From assembly GCA_038258425.1 (NCBI GenBank), contig JBBSPV010000017.1, forward strand, positions 7,062 through 71,061: 64,000 nucleotides of DNA, written 5' to 3'. The translations under genes were made by a program, and so were the position numbers. This DNA is from DATLGB01 sp038258425. GTDB lineage: Bacteria > Actinomycetota > Thermoleophilia > Solirubrobacterales > Solirubrobacteraceae. The notes below the pieces were generated by a model. That model ran no database searches. It saw only the letters and a list, made by a program, of their open reading frames with translations, and had not been told where the DNA came from. Of this stretch, positions 35,273 to 42,454 are shown one piece after another (the first letter of the stretch is position 1; each line of letters begins with the position of its first letter).

Positions 35273-36099
35273 GACTCGACGAAGAGGTCCGGGGCGAGGT
35301 CCGCCTCGGCCGCGTCGCCGAAGCGGTAGCGGCCGAGGTCGCCGTCGAGGAGGTCCTCGTCGATGAAGAAGTTGCCCGTGCACTCGCGGGCGGGGCGGGT
35401 GAAGATCGCGTGGGCGGCGTCGGCCATGATCTCCGGCCGCCGCGCACGCGCCATCGCCTCGTCGCCGCCGAGCAGGTTCTGGACCGCCGCGGTGGCGATG
35501 ATCGTCCGCGGCCACAGCGAGTTGACCCCCACGCCGCTCTCCCGGAACTCCTCCGCCATGCCGAGCGTGCACATGCTCATGCCGTACTTCGCGATGGTGT
35601 AGCCGACGTGGGCGCCGAACCACTTCGGATCGAGGTTCAGCGGGGGGGAGAGGGTGAGGATGTGCGGGTTGCCGGCCTCCAGCAGGTGCGGCAGGCACTT
35701 CTGCGACACGAGGAACGTCCCGCGCGTGTTGATCGACTGCATGAGGTCGTAGCGCTTGAGCGGGAGGTCCAGCGTGCCGGCGAGGTTGATCGCGCTCGCG
35801 TTGTTGACGCACAGGTCGACGCCGCCGAAGCGCTCGACGCACTCGGCGACGGCGCCCTCGACGGAGTCCTCGTCGCGGATGTCGCCGACGATCGGCAGCG
35901 CCCGGCCGCCCGCCGCCTCGATCTGCTCCGCCGCGGTGTACACCGTGCCCTCGAGCTTCGGGTGCGGCTCGGCGGTCTTGGCCACGAGGCAGACGTTCGC
36001 CCCGTCCTGCGCCGCCCGCACGGCGATGGCGAGGCCGATGCCGCGGCTGGCTCCGGAGATGAACATGGTCTTGCCGTCGAGGGTCATGACTCGGATCAT
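35269..36099 (-). CDS. Short-chain dehydrogenase/reductase (HSDL2-like)
   Basis: 276 residues. Rossmann motif FISGASRGIGLA (about 13-24), NNASAIN, and the active-site YTIAKYGM (Tyr-x-x-x-Lys). The KLEGTVYTAAEQIEAAGGRALPIVGDIRD and GNFFIDEDLL segments match the hydroxysteroid dehydrogenase-like 2 subfamily (SDR 'MTLDGKT' group), usually linked to fatty acid or sterol metabolism. ATG 36099 overlaps the cofD stop; ATG 36087 gives 272 residues and may be the true start. F420 dependence is not expected for an SDR. Confidence 0.88.
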   Translation of the reverse strand: MIRVMTLDGKTMFISGASRGIGLAIAVRAAQDGANVCLVAKTAEPHPKLEGTVYTAAEQIEAAGGRALPIVGDIRDEDSVEGAVAECVERFGGVDLCVNNASAINLAGTLDLPLKRYDLMQSINTRGTFLVSQKCLPHLLEAGNPHILTLSPPLNLDPKWFGAHVGYTIAKYGMSMCTLGMAEEFRESGVGVNSLWPRTIIATAAVQNLLGGDEAMARARRPEIMADAAHAIFTRPARECTGNFFIDEDLLDGDLGRYRFGDAAEADLAPDLFVES

Positions 36100-37004
36100 G
36101 CCGGACGTCGGCCCTGGGCGAACGCGAGCGCCTCGGCGGCGAGCCGCGCCCGGCCGACGGCGCCGTCCATGAGCAGGTCGGTGCGCAGGACCGGCAGCCC
36201 GTCGACCGGTTCGTCGGCGACCATGCCGTCCAGCAGCCCGGCGTAGAGCCCGGCGACGCCGGCCGCGGTGGGCGAGGCGCCCGCGGCCTCCAGGAAGGGC
36301 AGGGTCGGCCCCTTGAGGGCCTCGCCGCCGACCAGCGGGGAGACCGCCACCACCGGCGCGCGGGCGTCGCGCAGGGCGTCGCGCACGCCCAGCACGGCGA
36401 GGATCGGGCCGATGGAGATCACCGGGTTGCTCGGGCCGATGACCACGGCCTCGGCGTCCGCGATCGCCCCGAGCACCTCCGGAGTCGCGGCGGCGGTCTC
36501 GGCGCCACGCAGCTCGACGCGGGTGACCGGCGTCGTCGCCGCCCTGCCGCCGGCGCGGATCATCCACGCCTGGAACGGGACGCCGTCGACCCAGGTGCGG
36601 ACGGGATCGTCGCTCATCGGCAGCACGCGCGCCCGGACGCCGAGGGTCACCCGCAGCGCCTCGAGCGCCTCCGTGAGCCGCTCGCCGGCGGCGAGGCGCC
36701 GGGCCCGGTCCCGGCCGATCTCGAGGTCCTCGTCGCCGAGGTCGAACCACACGTCCTCGCCCCGCGCCCGCAGGCGGTCCATGGCGTGGAAGCTGTCGCC
36801 CGCGAGGCCCCAGCCGCGCGCGTCGATGCGGTCCGCGAGCCAGAAGAGCGCGAGGTCGGGGTCCGGCGACACGTGCGCGCCGTAGAGCTCGACGTCGTCG
36901 CCGGTGTTGGCGACGACGACCAGCTCGTCCGGACCCACGACGTCGAGCATCCCGCGGGCGAGCTTGGCGCCCCCGGTCCCGCCCGCGAGCACGACGACCG
37001 TCAT
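36096..37004 (-). CDS. cofD: 2-phospho-L-lactate (or PEP) transferase
   Basis: 302 residues with all CofD/FbiA landmarks: VVLAGGTGGAKLARGM, ANTGDDVELYGAHVSPDPDLALFWLAD, LGDEDLEIGRDRARRL, PMSDDPVRTWV, IGPSNPVISIGPIL and SPLVGGEALKGP. It transfers the GMP-activated C3 acid to FO, giving (dehydro)F420-0. TACGCT 7 nt upstream supports the ATG at 37004. It is cotranscribed with the SDR gene and separated from the rest of the F420 genes by the glycosyltransferase. Confidence 0.95.
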   Translation of the reverse strand: MTVVVLAGGTGGAKLARGMLDVVGPDELVVVANTGDDVELYGAHVSPDPDLALFWLADRIDARGWGLAGDSFHAMDRLRARGEDVWFDLGDEDLEIGRDRARRLAAGERLTEALEALRVTLGVRARVLPMSDDPVRTWVDGVPFQAWMIRAGGRAATTPVTRVELRGAETAAATPEVLGAIADAEAVVIGPSNPVISIGPILAVLGVRDALRDARAPVVAVSPLVGGEALKGPTLPFLEAAGASPTAAGVAGLYAGLLDGMVADEPVDGLPVLRTDLLMDGAVGRARLAAEALAFAQGRRPA

Positions 37005-37011
37005 GCCCGCG

Positions 37012-37017
37012 AGCGTA
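37012..37017 (-). promoter_or_regulatory. -10 element of cofD
   Basis: TACGCT on the minus strand ends 7 nt before the cofD ATG. Same layout as fbiC. Confidence 0.5.
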
Positions 37018-37021
37018 GGCC

Positions 37022-37432
37022 TCACCCGTCCGGGCCGCTCGTGTCGGCGAAGGAGTGGTGCTCGTGGGCGACCACCCAGCGGCCGGCCTCCCGGCGCAGG
37101 CCGAGCGTCAGCCGCAGCCGGGTCTCCGGGTGCGCCGCGAGCTCCTGCGGCGTTCCGCAGCGCAGCAGGGCGTGGGCGTAGGCGAGGTCCTCGCCGGCGG
37201 TGACGTCGAGGGCCACGATCTCGAACGAGGCGCCCGCGGCCTGCCATCGGAAGAACCCCGGCCACGTGTGTCCGTAGGCGTCGATTCCCCGCACGCCGTC
37301 GTGGGGCGGCGGGACGTCGAACATCAGGATGTCCTCAGCGTGGTCGGGCAGCACGCGGTCCAGGTCGCCGGTGTGCACGGCCTGCGCCCAGCGCTCGACG
37401 AGGTCGCGGATCTCCGCGGCGTGGTCGGGCAT
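37022..37432 (-). CDS. SnoaL/NTF2-like protein
   Basis: 136 residues in the cone-like alpha+beta NTF2 fold: an N-terminal helix pair (AAEIRDLVERWAQAVHTGDLDRVLPDHAEDILMFD written in parts), GVRGIDAYGHTWPGFFRW and LRLTLGLRREAGRWVVAHEHHSF at the end, as in polyketide-cyclase-like or SgcJ-type proteins. Function unknown; members include dehydratases and small-molecule isomerases. ATG 37432 shares a base with the TGA of the broken DHFR-like gene upstream (TGATG), so they form an operon. Confidence 0.82.
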   Translation of the reverse strand: MPDHAAEIRDLVERWAQAVHTGDLDRVLPDHAEDILMFDVPPPHDGVRGIDAYGHTWPGFFRWQAAGASFEIVALDVTAGEDLAYAHALLRCGTPQELAAHPETRLRLTLGLRREAGRWVVAHEHHSFADTSGPDG

Positions 37433-37985
37433 CACGCCTGCACCTCGTAGCGCAGCAGGACGGCGCCGGACACGAACGGCCGGGTCTCGAGCAGCCGCAG
37501 CCCGGCGTCGGCGGACTCGAAGAGCCGCGCGCCGCGCCCGACGACGACCGGGAAGACGAAGAGCCGGTACTCGTCGACGAGGCCGGCGGCGACCAGCGCG
37601 TGGACGAGCTGGACGCTCCCCGTGGCGACGATGTCGCGGCCTGAGGTCTCCTTCAGCGCTTGGACCTCGTCGACCACGGGCCCGCGCAGCACCGTGGAGT
37701 GGTCCCAGCCCGGATCCTCCAGCGTGCTGGAGACGACGTACTTGTCCACCGCGTTGAGGTAGTCGGCGACGCCCGTCGGGTCGTCCGTCTGCAGCGGCCA
37801 GAACCCCCGAAGGTCTCGAACGTGTTGCGGCCCACCAGCAGCGCGTCGGCGGCCGCCTGGTGCTCGCGGGTCGCCGCCGCGAGGTCGGACTGGTCGACGT
37901 CCTCGGCGAGCGGGTCGAACCATCCGGCCGACATGTCGATCACGCCGTCGAGCGTGATGTTCTCCGTGACGACGAGCTTGCGCAT
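37432..37985 (-). pseudogene. Frameshifted dihydrofolate reductase-like (RibD C-domain) protein
   Basis: The first 58 residues (MRKLVVTENITLDGVIDMS, ALLVGRNTFETF) and the last 123 (RGFWPLQTDDPTGVADYLNAV, VATGSVQLVHALVAAGLVDEY) together make a normal 180-residue member of the RibD/DHFR-like family, but they lie in different frames. One base is missing near the C5 run at 37804-37808. The ATG at 37985 has a strong Shine-Dalgarno (AAGGAGG). Either the gene is newly inactivated or the sequence has a homopolymer error. If intact it would be an NADPH-dependent reductase of unknown substrate. Confidence 0.8.
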
Positions 37986-38021
37986 CGGGCCTCCTTGTGC
38001 TGGCGTTGTCGGGAAGTAGAC

Positions 38022-38033
38022 CGGACTCGTCCG
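38022..38033 (+). promoter_or_regulatory. Possible operator between divergent DHFR-like and MBL genes
   Basis: CGGAC-TC-GTCCG is a short palindrome in the 61-bp divergent gap. It resembles half-site spacing of TetR-type operators and the core of the better site at 54331-54362. No adjacent regulator is present, so this is weak. Confidence 0.25.
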
Positions 38034-38046
38034 CCCGACTCATCGC

Positions 38047-39009
38047 ATGGAGCCCATCGCCCTTGATCCGGTCGACGCGCTGAGCATCACGACGCTCGTC
38101 GACAACGTAACCGACATCCTGCTCGGTGACGCCGGGCCGGCCACGCGAGCCCCCTTCGCGCTGGCGACCACGGGTCGGGTCCTCCGGGCCGAGCACGGCT
38201 TCTCGTGCCTCGTGACGATGACGGGGGCGGGCCGGACGACGCGGATCCTCTTCGACGCGGGAATCACCCCGGACGGGCTGGTCGAGAACTTGCGCCACTT
38301 GGAGCTGTCGCCGCGAGAGATCGACATCATCGTGCTCAGCCACGGGCACTGGGACCACACCACGGGCATGGACGGCCTCGTGGCCGAGCTGGGCCGGACG
38401 CAGGTGCCGGTGCTCATCCACCCCGACTTCTGGAGTCGCCGCCGCGTCGCGCTGCCGGGCCGCGAACCGGTCGAGCTGCCGTCCACGAGCAGATCCGCGC
38501 TGCAGGGCGCGGGCTTCGAGATCGTCGAGCAGCAGCAGCCGTCCTTCCTGCTCGACGGCTCGCTGCTGGTCACCGGCGAAGTGGATCGCACGAGCGACTT
38601 CGAGCGTGGCTTCCCGAGTCACCAGGCCTTCCGGCGCGGGGGCTGGGAGCCCGACCCGCTGATCCTCGACGACCAGGCGCTGGTCGCGAACGTGCGTGGA
38701 CGCGGGCTGGTCGTGCTCACCGGCTGCGGCCACTCCGGGATCGTCAACGTCCTGCGCTACGCCCGCAAGCTCACCGGCGAGGACCGCCTGCACGCGGTGG
38801 TCGGCGGCTTCCACCTCAGCGGTCCGCAGTTCGAGCCGATCATCGCGCCCACCCTCGACGCGCTGACCGCCCTCGCGCCCGATCACCTCGTGCCCTCGCA
38901 CTGCACGGGCTGGCGCGCCGTGCACGCCATCGCGGCTCGCTTCCCCGACGCGTTCATCCAGAACAGCGTCGGCACCCGCTTCGACTTCGCGTCGGCGGCG
39001 GCGAGCTAG
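38047..39009 (+). CDS. Metallo-beta-lactamase-fold protein (MJ0888-like)
   Basis: 320 residues. MBL site SHGHWDHTTG at about 98-107; other ligands lie in LTGCGHSGIVN, GGFHLSG and PSHCTGWRAVH. The arrangement matches the dihydropterin/ribofuranosylaminobenzene phosphate synthase-like group (MJ0888 type), whose bacterial members are uncharacterised. An SFLLDGSLLVTGEV insertion is typical. Its TAG shares a CTAG with the stop of the convergent broken RidA gene. Confidence 0.85.
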   Translation: MEPIALDPVDALSITTLVDNVTDILLGDAGPATRAPFALATTGRVLRAEHGFSCLVTMTGAGRTTRILFDAGITPDGLVENLRHLELSPREIDIIVLSHGHWDHTTGMDGLVAELGRTQVPVLIHPDFWSRRRVALPGREPVELPSTSRSALQGAGFEIVEQQQPSFLLDGSLLVTGEVDRTSDFERGFPSHQAFRRGGWEPDPLILDDQALVANVRGRGLVVLTGCGHSGIVNVLRYARKLTGEDRLHAVVGGFHLSGPQFEPIIAPTLDALTALAPDHLVPSHCTGWRAVHAIAARFPDAFIQNSVGTRFDFASAAAS

Positions 39010-39397
39010 GGCGAGACGCCCGGCAGCACCGCGATCGCCTCGATCGACACGAGCAGGCCGAACGGCAACCGCACGTTGGCCGGGGCGGACAGGGCCGGCG
39101 GCGGATCGGGCATGTGCCGGGCGTGACCTCGTTGATTGGACCGAAGTCCTCGACGTCGGCGTAGAAGATCGTCGTCTTGACCACGTCGGCCACGGACGCG
39201 CCGGCGCCGGCGAGCACGGCGGCGAGGTTGACGAGCGCCTGCTCGGTCTGCGCCTCGACGCCCTCCGCGATTCCGCCCGTGGCGGCGTCGATACCGGCCA
39301 TGCCCGAGCAGAAGACCAGGTCGCCGGCGACGATCGCCTGGCTGTAGGGCGCGATGGCGGCCGGGGCCTGATCGCTCGAGACCGCCTGCCGGATCAG
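39006..39397 (-). pseudogene. Frameshifted RidA-family gene with no canonical start codon
   Basis: The chain reads IRQAVSSDQAPAAIAPYSQ, LVFCSGMAGID, VKTTIFYADVEDFGPINEV in one frame, and RHMPDPPPALSAPANVRLPFG then LLVSIEAIAVL in another. One base is missing near 39122-39124, where family members have NEVYARHMP. Upstream no ATG, GTG or TTG lies in frame before the conserved start; the only candidate is CTG at 39395-39397, which overlaps the enoyl-CoA hydratase TGA. A decayed second ridA is the best reading; sequencing error cannot be excluded. Confidence 0.75.
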
Positions 39398-40176
39398 CGG
39401 CCGGTGAACTCGGGCTGGCGGCGCTCGACGAAGGCCTGGGCGCCCTCCGCGAAGTCCGCGGTGCGCGCGCACGCCTCCTGCAACGCGACCTCGAGCTCGA
39501 GCGTGGTGGAGAGCGCCGGCCGGGCCGAGGCGTCGAGCACCCGCTTGGCCAGGCCGACCGCCACCGGCGCGCAGAGCAGCAGTTCGTCGACGAGCCGCGT
39601 CGTGGCCGCCTCGAGCTCCGCCGCCGGCGCGACGCGCTGCACGAGGCCGATGGCCTCCGCCTCCTCGCCACCGACCAGGCGGCCGGTCATGACGAGCTCC
39701 TTGGCCTTGCCGAGCCCGACGAGCGCCGGCAGGCGAGAGGACCCGCCGACGTCGGGCACGAGGCCGATGCGCGTCTCGGGCAGGCCGGCGACGGCGTCCG
39801 CGGCCATCACCCGCAGGTCGCAGGCCAGCGCCGTCTCCAGCGCGCCGCCGATGCAGCCGCCCTGGATGGAACAGACCGTGGCCTTGGGCATCTCCTCGAG
39901 CTGGTTGGCCACGTCGAGCCAGGCCTTGCGGAACGGGCGCAGCCGGTCGGGCTGCCGGGAGAAGTCGCGCAGCTCCACGAGGTCGACGCCGGAGGAGAAC
40001 ATCGGCCCCTCGCCGCGCAGCAGGACCACGTGGACGTCCGGGTTGCCCGCGGCCTCGCGCAGCGCCTCGCCGAGGGCCCCGATGAGCTCCCGGCTGAAGG
40101 CGTTGCGCTTCTCCGGGCGGTTGAGGACGACGTGGCGGACGCGGCCGGCGTCCTCGGTCAGCACGAGCTCGGACAT
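39394..40176 (-). CDS. Enoyl-CoA hydratase/isomerase family protein
   Basis: 260 residues of the crotonase fold. Oxyanion-hole segments are FSSGVDLVEL (about 60-70) and IQGGCIGGALETALACDLRV (104-123); the second catalytic region is GLPETRIGLVPDVGGSSRLPALVG, with Asp in place of one of the two glutamates, so it may be an isomerase or another crotonase-type reaction. TAGGCT 6 nt upstream supports the ATG. It might provide or consume crotonyl-CoA for ccr, but many other roles are possible. Confidence 0.88.
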   Translation of the reverse strand: MSELVLTEDAGRVRHVVLNRPEKRNAFSRELIGALGEALREAAGNPDVHVVLLRGEGPMFSSGVDLVELRDFSRQPDRLRPFRKAWLDVANQLEEMPKATVCSIQGGCIGGALETALACDLRVMAADAVAGLPETRIGLVPDVGGSSRLPALVGLGKAKELVMTGRLVGGEEAEAIGLVQRVAPAAELEAATTRLVDELLLCAPVAVGLAKRVLDASARPALSTTLELEVALQEACARTADFAEGAQAFVERRQPEFTGR

Positions 40177-40182
40177 GGCCGG

Positions 40183-40188
40183 AGCCTA
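40183..40188 (-). promoter_or_regulatory. -10 element for the enoyl-CoA hydratase gene
   Basis: TAGGCT ends 6 nt before the ATG and overlaps the stop codon of the upstream transporter gene. Confidence 0.4.
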
Positions 40189-41610
40189 CGCCGCGACGGC
40201 CTCGTGCTCGCTGGTCACCGGCGCCCCGGCGTACGCGCCGCCCGGGCAGTCCGCGCAGCGGACCTCGCGGCGCGGATTGCGGATCCCGGTGAGGGCGAGC
40301 ACGCCGCCGAGGCCCACGGCCAGCGCGCCGACGAGCATCACCCGGTGAAAGCCCGCGACATCGAGCGTGCCGCCGGTGACGATGCCGAGTGCGGCCACCC
40401 CGAACAGGCCCGCCATGCGCGCGATGGCGTTGTTGATCCCCGACGCGATGCCGGCGTTGTGCTCGTCGGCGTCGGCGAGCACGGTGGCGGTCAGCGGCGC
40501 GACGGTCGCCGACAGTCCGAGGGAGAAGAGCAGCAGGCCGGGCAGGACCTCGGTCAGGTAGGGGGCGTCGCGGCCCACCCTTAGGTAGAGCAGCAGCCCG
40601 GTGGCGGCCACGAGCGGCCCGATGCCCATCAGCAGCCGCGGGCCGATGCGGTCCGCCAGGGCGCCCATGCGCTTGGAGAGCACGAACATGACGAGCGTCG
40701 TCGGCATGGTGGCCAGCCCGGCCTGGAGCGCCGAGTAGCCCGACACCTGCTGGAGGAAGAGGCCGAGCGTGAAGAGGTTGATCGACAGCCCGCCGTACAT
40801 GGCCAGCGTCTGGGCGTTGCCGATCGCGAAGTTGCGCCGGGAGAAGAGCTCCAGCGGGAGCATCGGGTGGCGGGCGCGCCGCTCCCAGGCGAGGAAGGCG
40901 GCGAAGAGGGCGAGGCCGGCCACGAGCGGGACCCAGACGGAGGGGGCGCCCCAGCCGAGCGCGGGCTGGCGGGTGAGCGCGTAGACGGGCCCGGCGAGGC
41001 CGAGCGCGCACAGCGTGGCGCCCCGGTAGTCGATCCGGCCGCGGGCCGGCTCGCGCTCGGCCTGCTCGACGGCCTTGGCCACGAGGATGAGCGTCGCGAG
41101 CACGAAGGGGACGTTGATCGCGAAGATCCAGCGCCAGGAGGCGGCGTCGACGAGGAAGCCGCCCGCGAGCGGCCCGATGACGAAGGCGATGCCCGACCAC
41201 GCCGTCCAGGAGCCGATCGCGGCGCCGCGCTGGTCGGGCGGGAAGGCGGCGATGATGACCGCCAGCGCGCTCGGGGTCAGCAGCGCGCCGAAGACGCCTT
41301 GCAGGGCGCGGGCGCCGACGAGCACGCCGATCGACGGCGCGAGCGCGCAGCCGATCGAGGCGATGCCGAAGCCGGCGACACCGACGGAGAAGACCCGCCG
41401 CTCGCCGAGCACGTCGCCGAGCGAGCCGCCGATGAGGATCAGGGAGCCGAGCGTGAGCAGGTACGCGTTGGAGACCCACTGCTGACCGGCGAGCCCGCCG
41501 CCCAGGGCGTCGCGGATCGCCGGCAGGGCGACGTTGACGACGGTCGAGTCCAGCCCCGCCACGAACGTCCCCATGATGGCGGCGGCGAGGGCGAGGCGCT
41601 GGCGGGACAC
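40186..41610 (-). CDS. MFS drug:H+ antiporter (DHA2, 14-TM type)
   Basis: 474 residues. FVAGLDSTVVNVALPAI in TM1, GSLGDVLGERRVF motif A between TM2 and TM3, GVFGALLTPSALAVI in TM4 region and GPLAGGFLVDAASWRWIFAINVPF (motif C area) define the DHA2/EmrB group. Fourteen hydrophobic segments can be traced. Likely exports toxic organic compounds across the cytoplasmic membrane; substrate unknown. GTG start with TAAGGT 10 nt upstream. A Cys-containing tail CADCPGGAYAG near the end is unusual. Confidence 0.9.
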   Translation of the reverse strand: MSRQRLALAAAIMGTFVAGLDSTVVNVALPAIRDALGGGLAGQQWVSNAYLLTLGSLILIGGSLGDVLGERRVFSVGVAGFGIASIGCALAPSIGVLVGARALQGVFGALLTPSALAVIIAAFPPDQRGAAIGSWTAWSGIAFVIGPLAGGFLVDAASWRWIFAINVPFVLATLILVAKAVEQAEREPARGRIDYRGATLCALGLAGPVYALTRQPALGWGAPSVWVPLVAGLALFAAFLAWERRARHPMLPLELFSRRNFAIGNAQTLAMYGGLSINLFTLGLFLQQVSGYSALQAGLATMPTTLVMFVLSKRMGALADRIGPRLLMGIGPLVAATGLLLYLRVGRDAPYLTEVLPGLLLFSLGLSATVAPLTATVLADADEHNAGIASGINNAIARMAGLFGVAALGIVTGGTLDVAGFHRVMLVGALAVGLGGVLALTGIRNPRREVRCADCPGGAYAGAPVTSEHEAVAA

Positions 41611-41620
41611 GATGGCGACG

Positions 41621-41626
41621 ACCTTA
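41621..41626 (-). promoter_or_regulatory. -10 element of the MFS transporter gene
   Basis: TAAGGT on the minus strand ends 10 nt before the GTG at 41610. Confidence 0.4.
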
Positions 41627-41647
41627 CTTGTGCGCGCAAGAACACGC

Positions 41648-42445
41648 TCACGCCTCGGCGTCGGCCCGCTCGCGCCGCTCCTCGAGCAGATACGCGCCGA
41701 CGGTGCCCGCCAGCGCCGCCACCACGACGAGGCCCACCGCGAAGCCGCCGAGCATCACCAGCCGCCCGGCGGGGGTCTCCGGCAGCGGGTCACCCTGCAG
41801 GGCGACGACCGTCGTCGCTGACCAGATAAGCGCGTCGCCGAAACCGTCGAAGGTGCCGTGGCCACGCTCGGCGAGCCAGGCGAGCTGGGCCGCGGCGAGC
41901 GTCACGACGCCGGCCACGGCGGCGAGGAACCCGGCGCGCGAGCCCAACAGCTGCCGGGCCACCCCGGTGGACCGGTACGACGTCGAGACGACGCGGGCGG
42001 CCGGCAGGGCGCGGCCGAGGCGCAGCAGGGCGCCGAAGCGCAGCAGGCGCAGCGTGGGCACGAGGAGCATGAGCACCGCGAGCCAGTTGTGGCGCAGGAA
42101 CCGGGTGGTCGACGGCGCCGCGACGAGCCGCGCGCCGAAGTCGATCACGAACACGGCCCAGATGACCCAGGTCGCCACCTCGAACGTGCGCTCCCAGCCC
42201 GGCGACAGGCCCGGGTCGGCGAGGGCGAAGGCGGTGAGCAGGGCGAAGACGAGCCCCAGCACCGCCATGAGCGGATCGAGCCGCTCGGTCTGGCGGGCCA
42301 GCCAGCGCTCGTAGCCGGCCTCGTCGCGGTCGCGCCGCCGCGGCCGCGGCGTGGGGGAGCCCCGCTCGGCCGGCGGGCAGGAGCCGCCCGATCGCCGCAG
42401 CGTCGCCTGCGCCAGGCGTCCGTCTCCACGTCGCGAGCCTCCCAC
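41648..42445 (-). CDS. Voltage-gated cation-channel-like protein with degenerate selectivity filter
   Basis: 265 residues. The layout is that of a six-TM voltage-gated potassium channel: S1 near residue 60, S2-S3, an Arg-bearing S4-like segment LVPTLRLLRFGALLRLGRAL, and a pore region between two last helices. The selectivity filter, normally TVGYGD, reads TTVVALQGDPLPET here, so K+ selectivity is doubtful. The first 45 residues are low-complexity and Arg-rich; the real start may be further in. Divergence from a functional channel or a different ion is possible. Confidence 0.75.
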   Translation of the reverse strand: MGGSRRGDGRLAQATLRRSGGSCPPAERGSPTPRPRRRDRDEAGYERWLARQTERLDPLMAVLGLVFALLTAFALADPGLSPGWERTFEVATWVIWAVFVIDFGARLVAAPSTTRFLRHNWLAVLMLLVPTLRLLRFGALLRLGRALPAARVVSTSYRSTGVARQLLGSRAGFLAAVAGVVTLAAAQLAWLAERGHGTFDGFGDALIWSATTVVALQGDPLPETPAGRLVMLGGFAVGLVVVAALAGTVGAYLLEERRERADAEA

Positions 42446-42454
42446 GGTCCTGCC

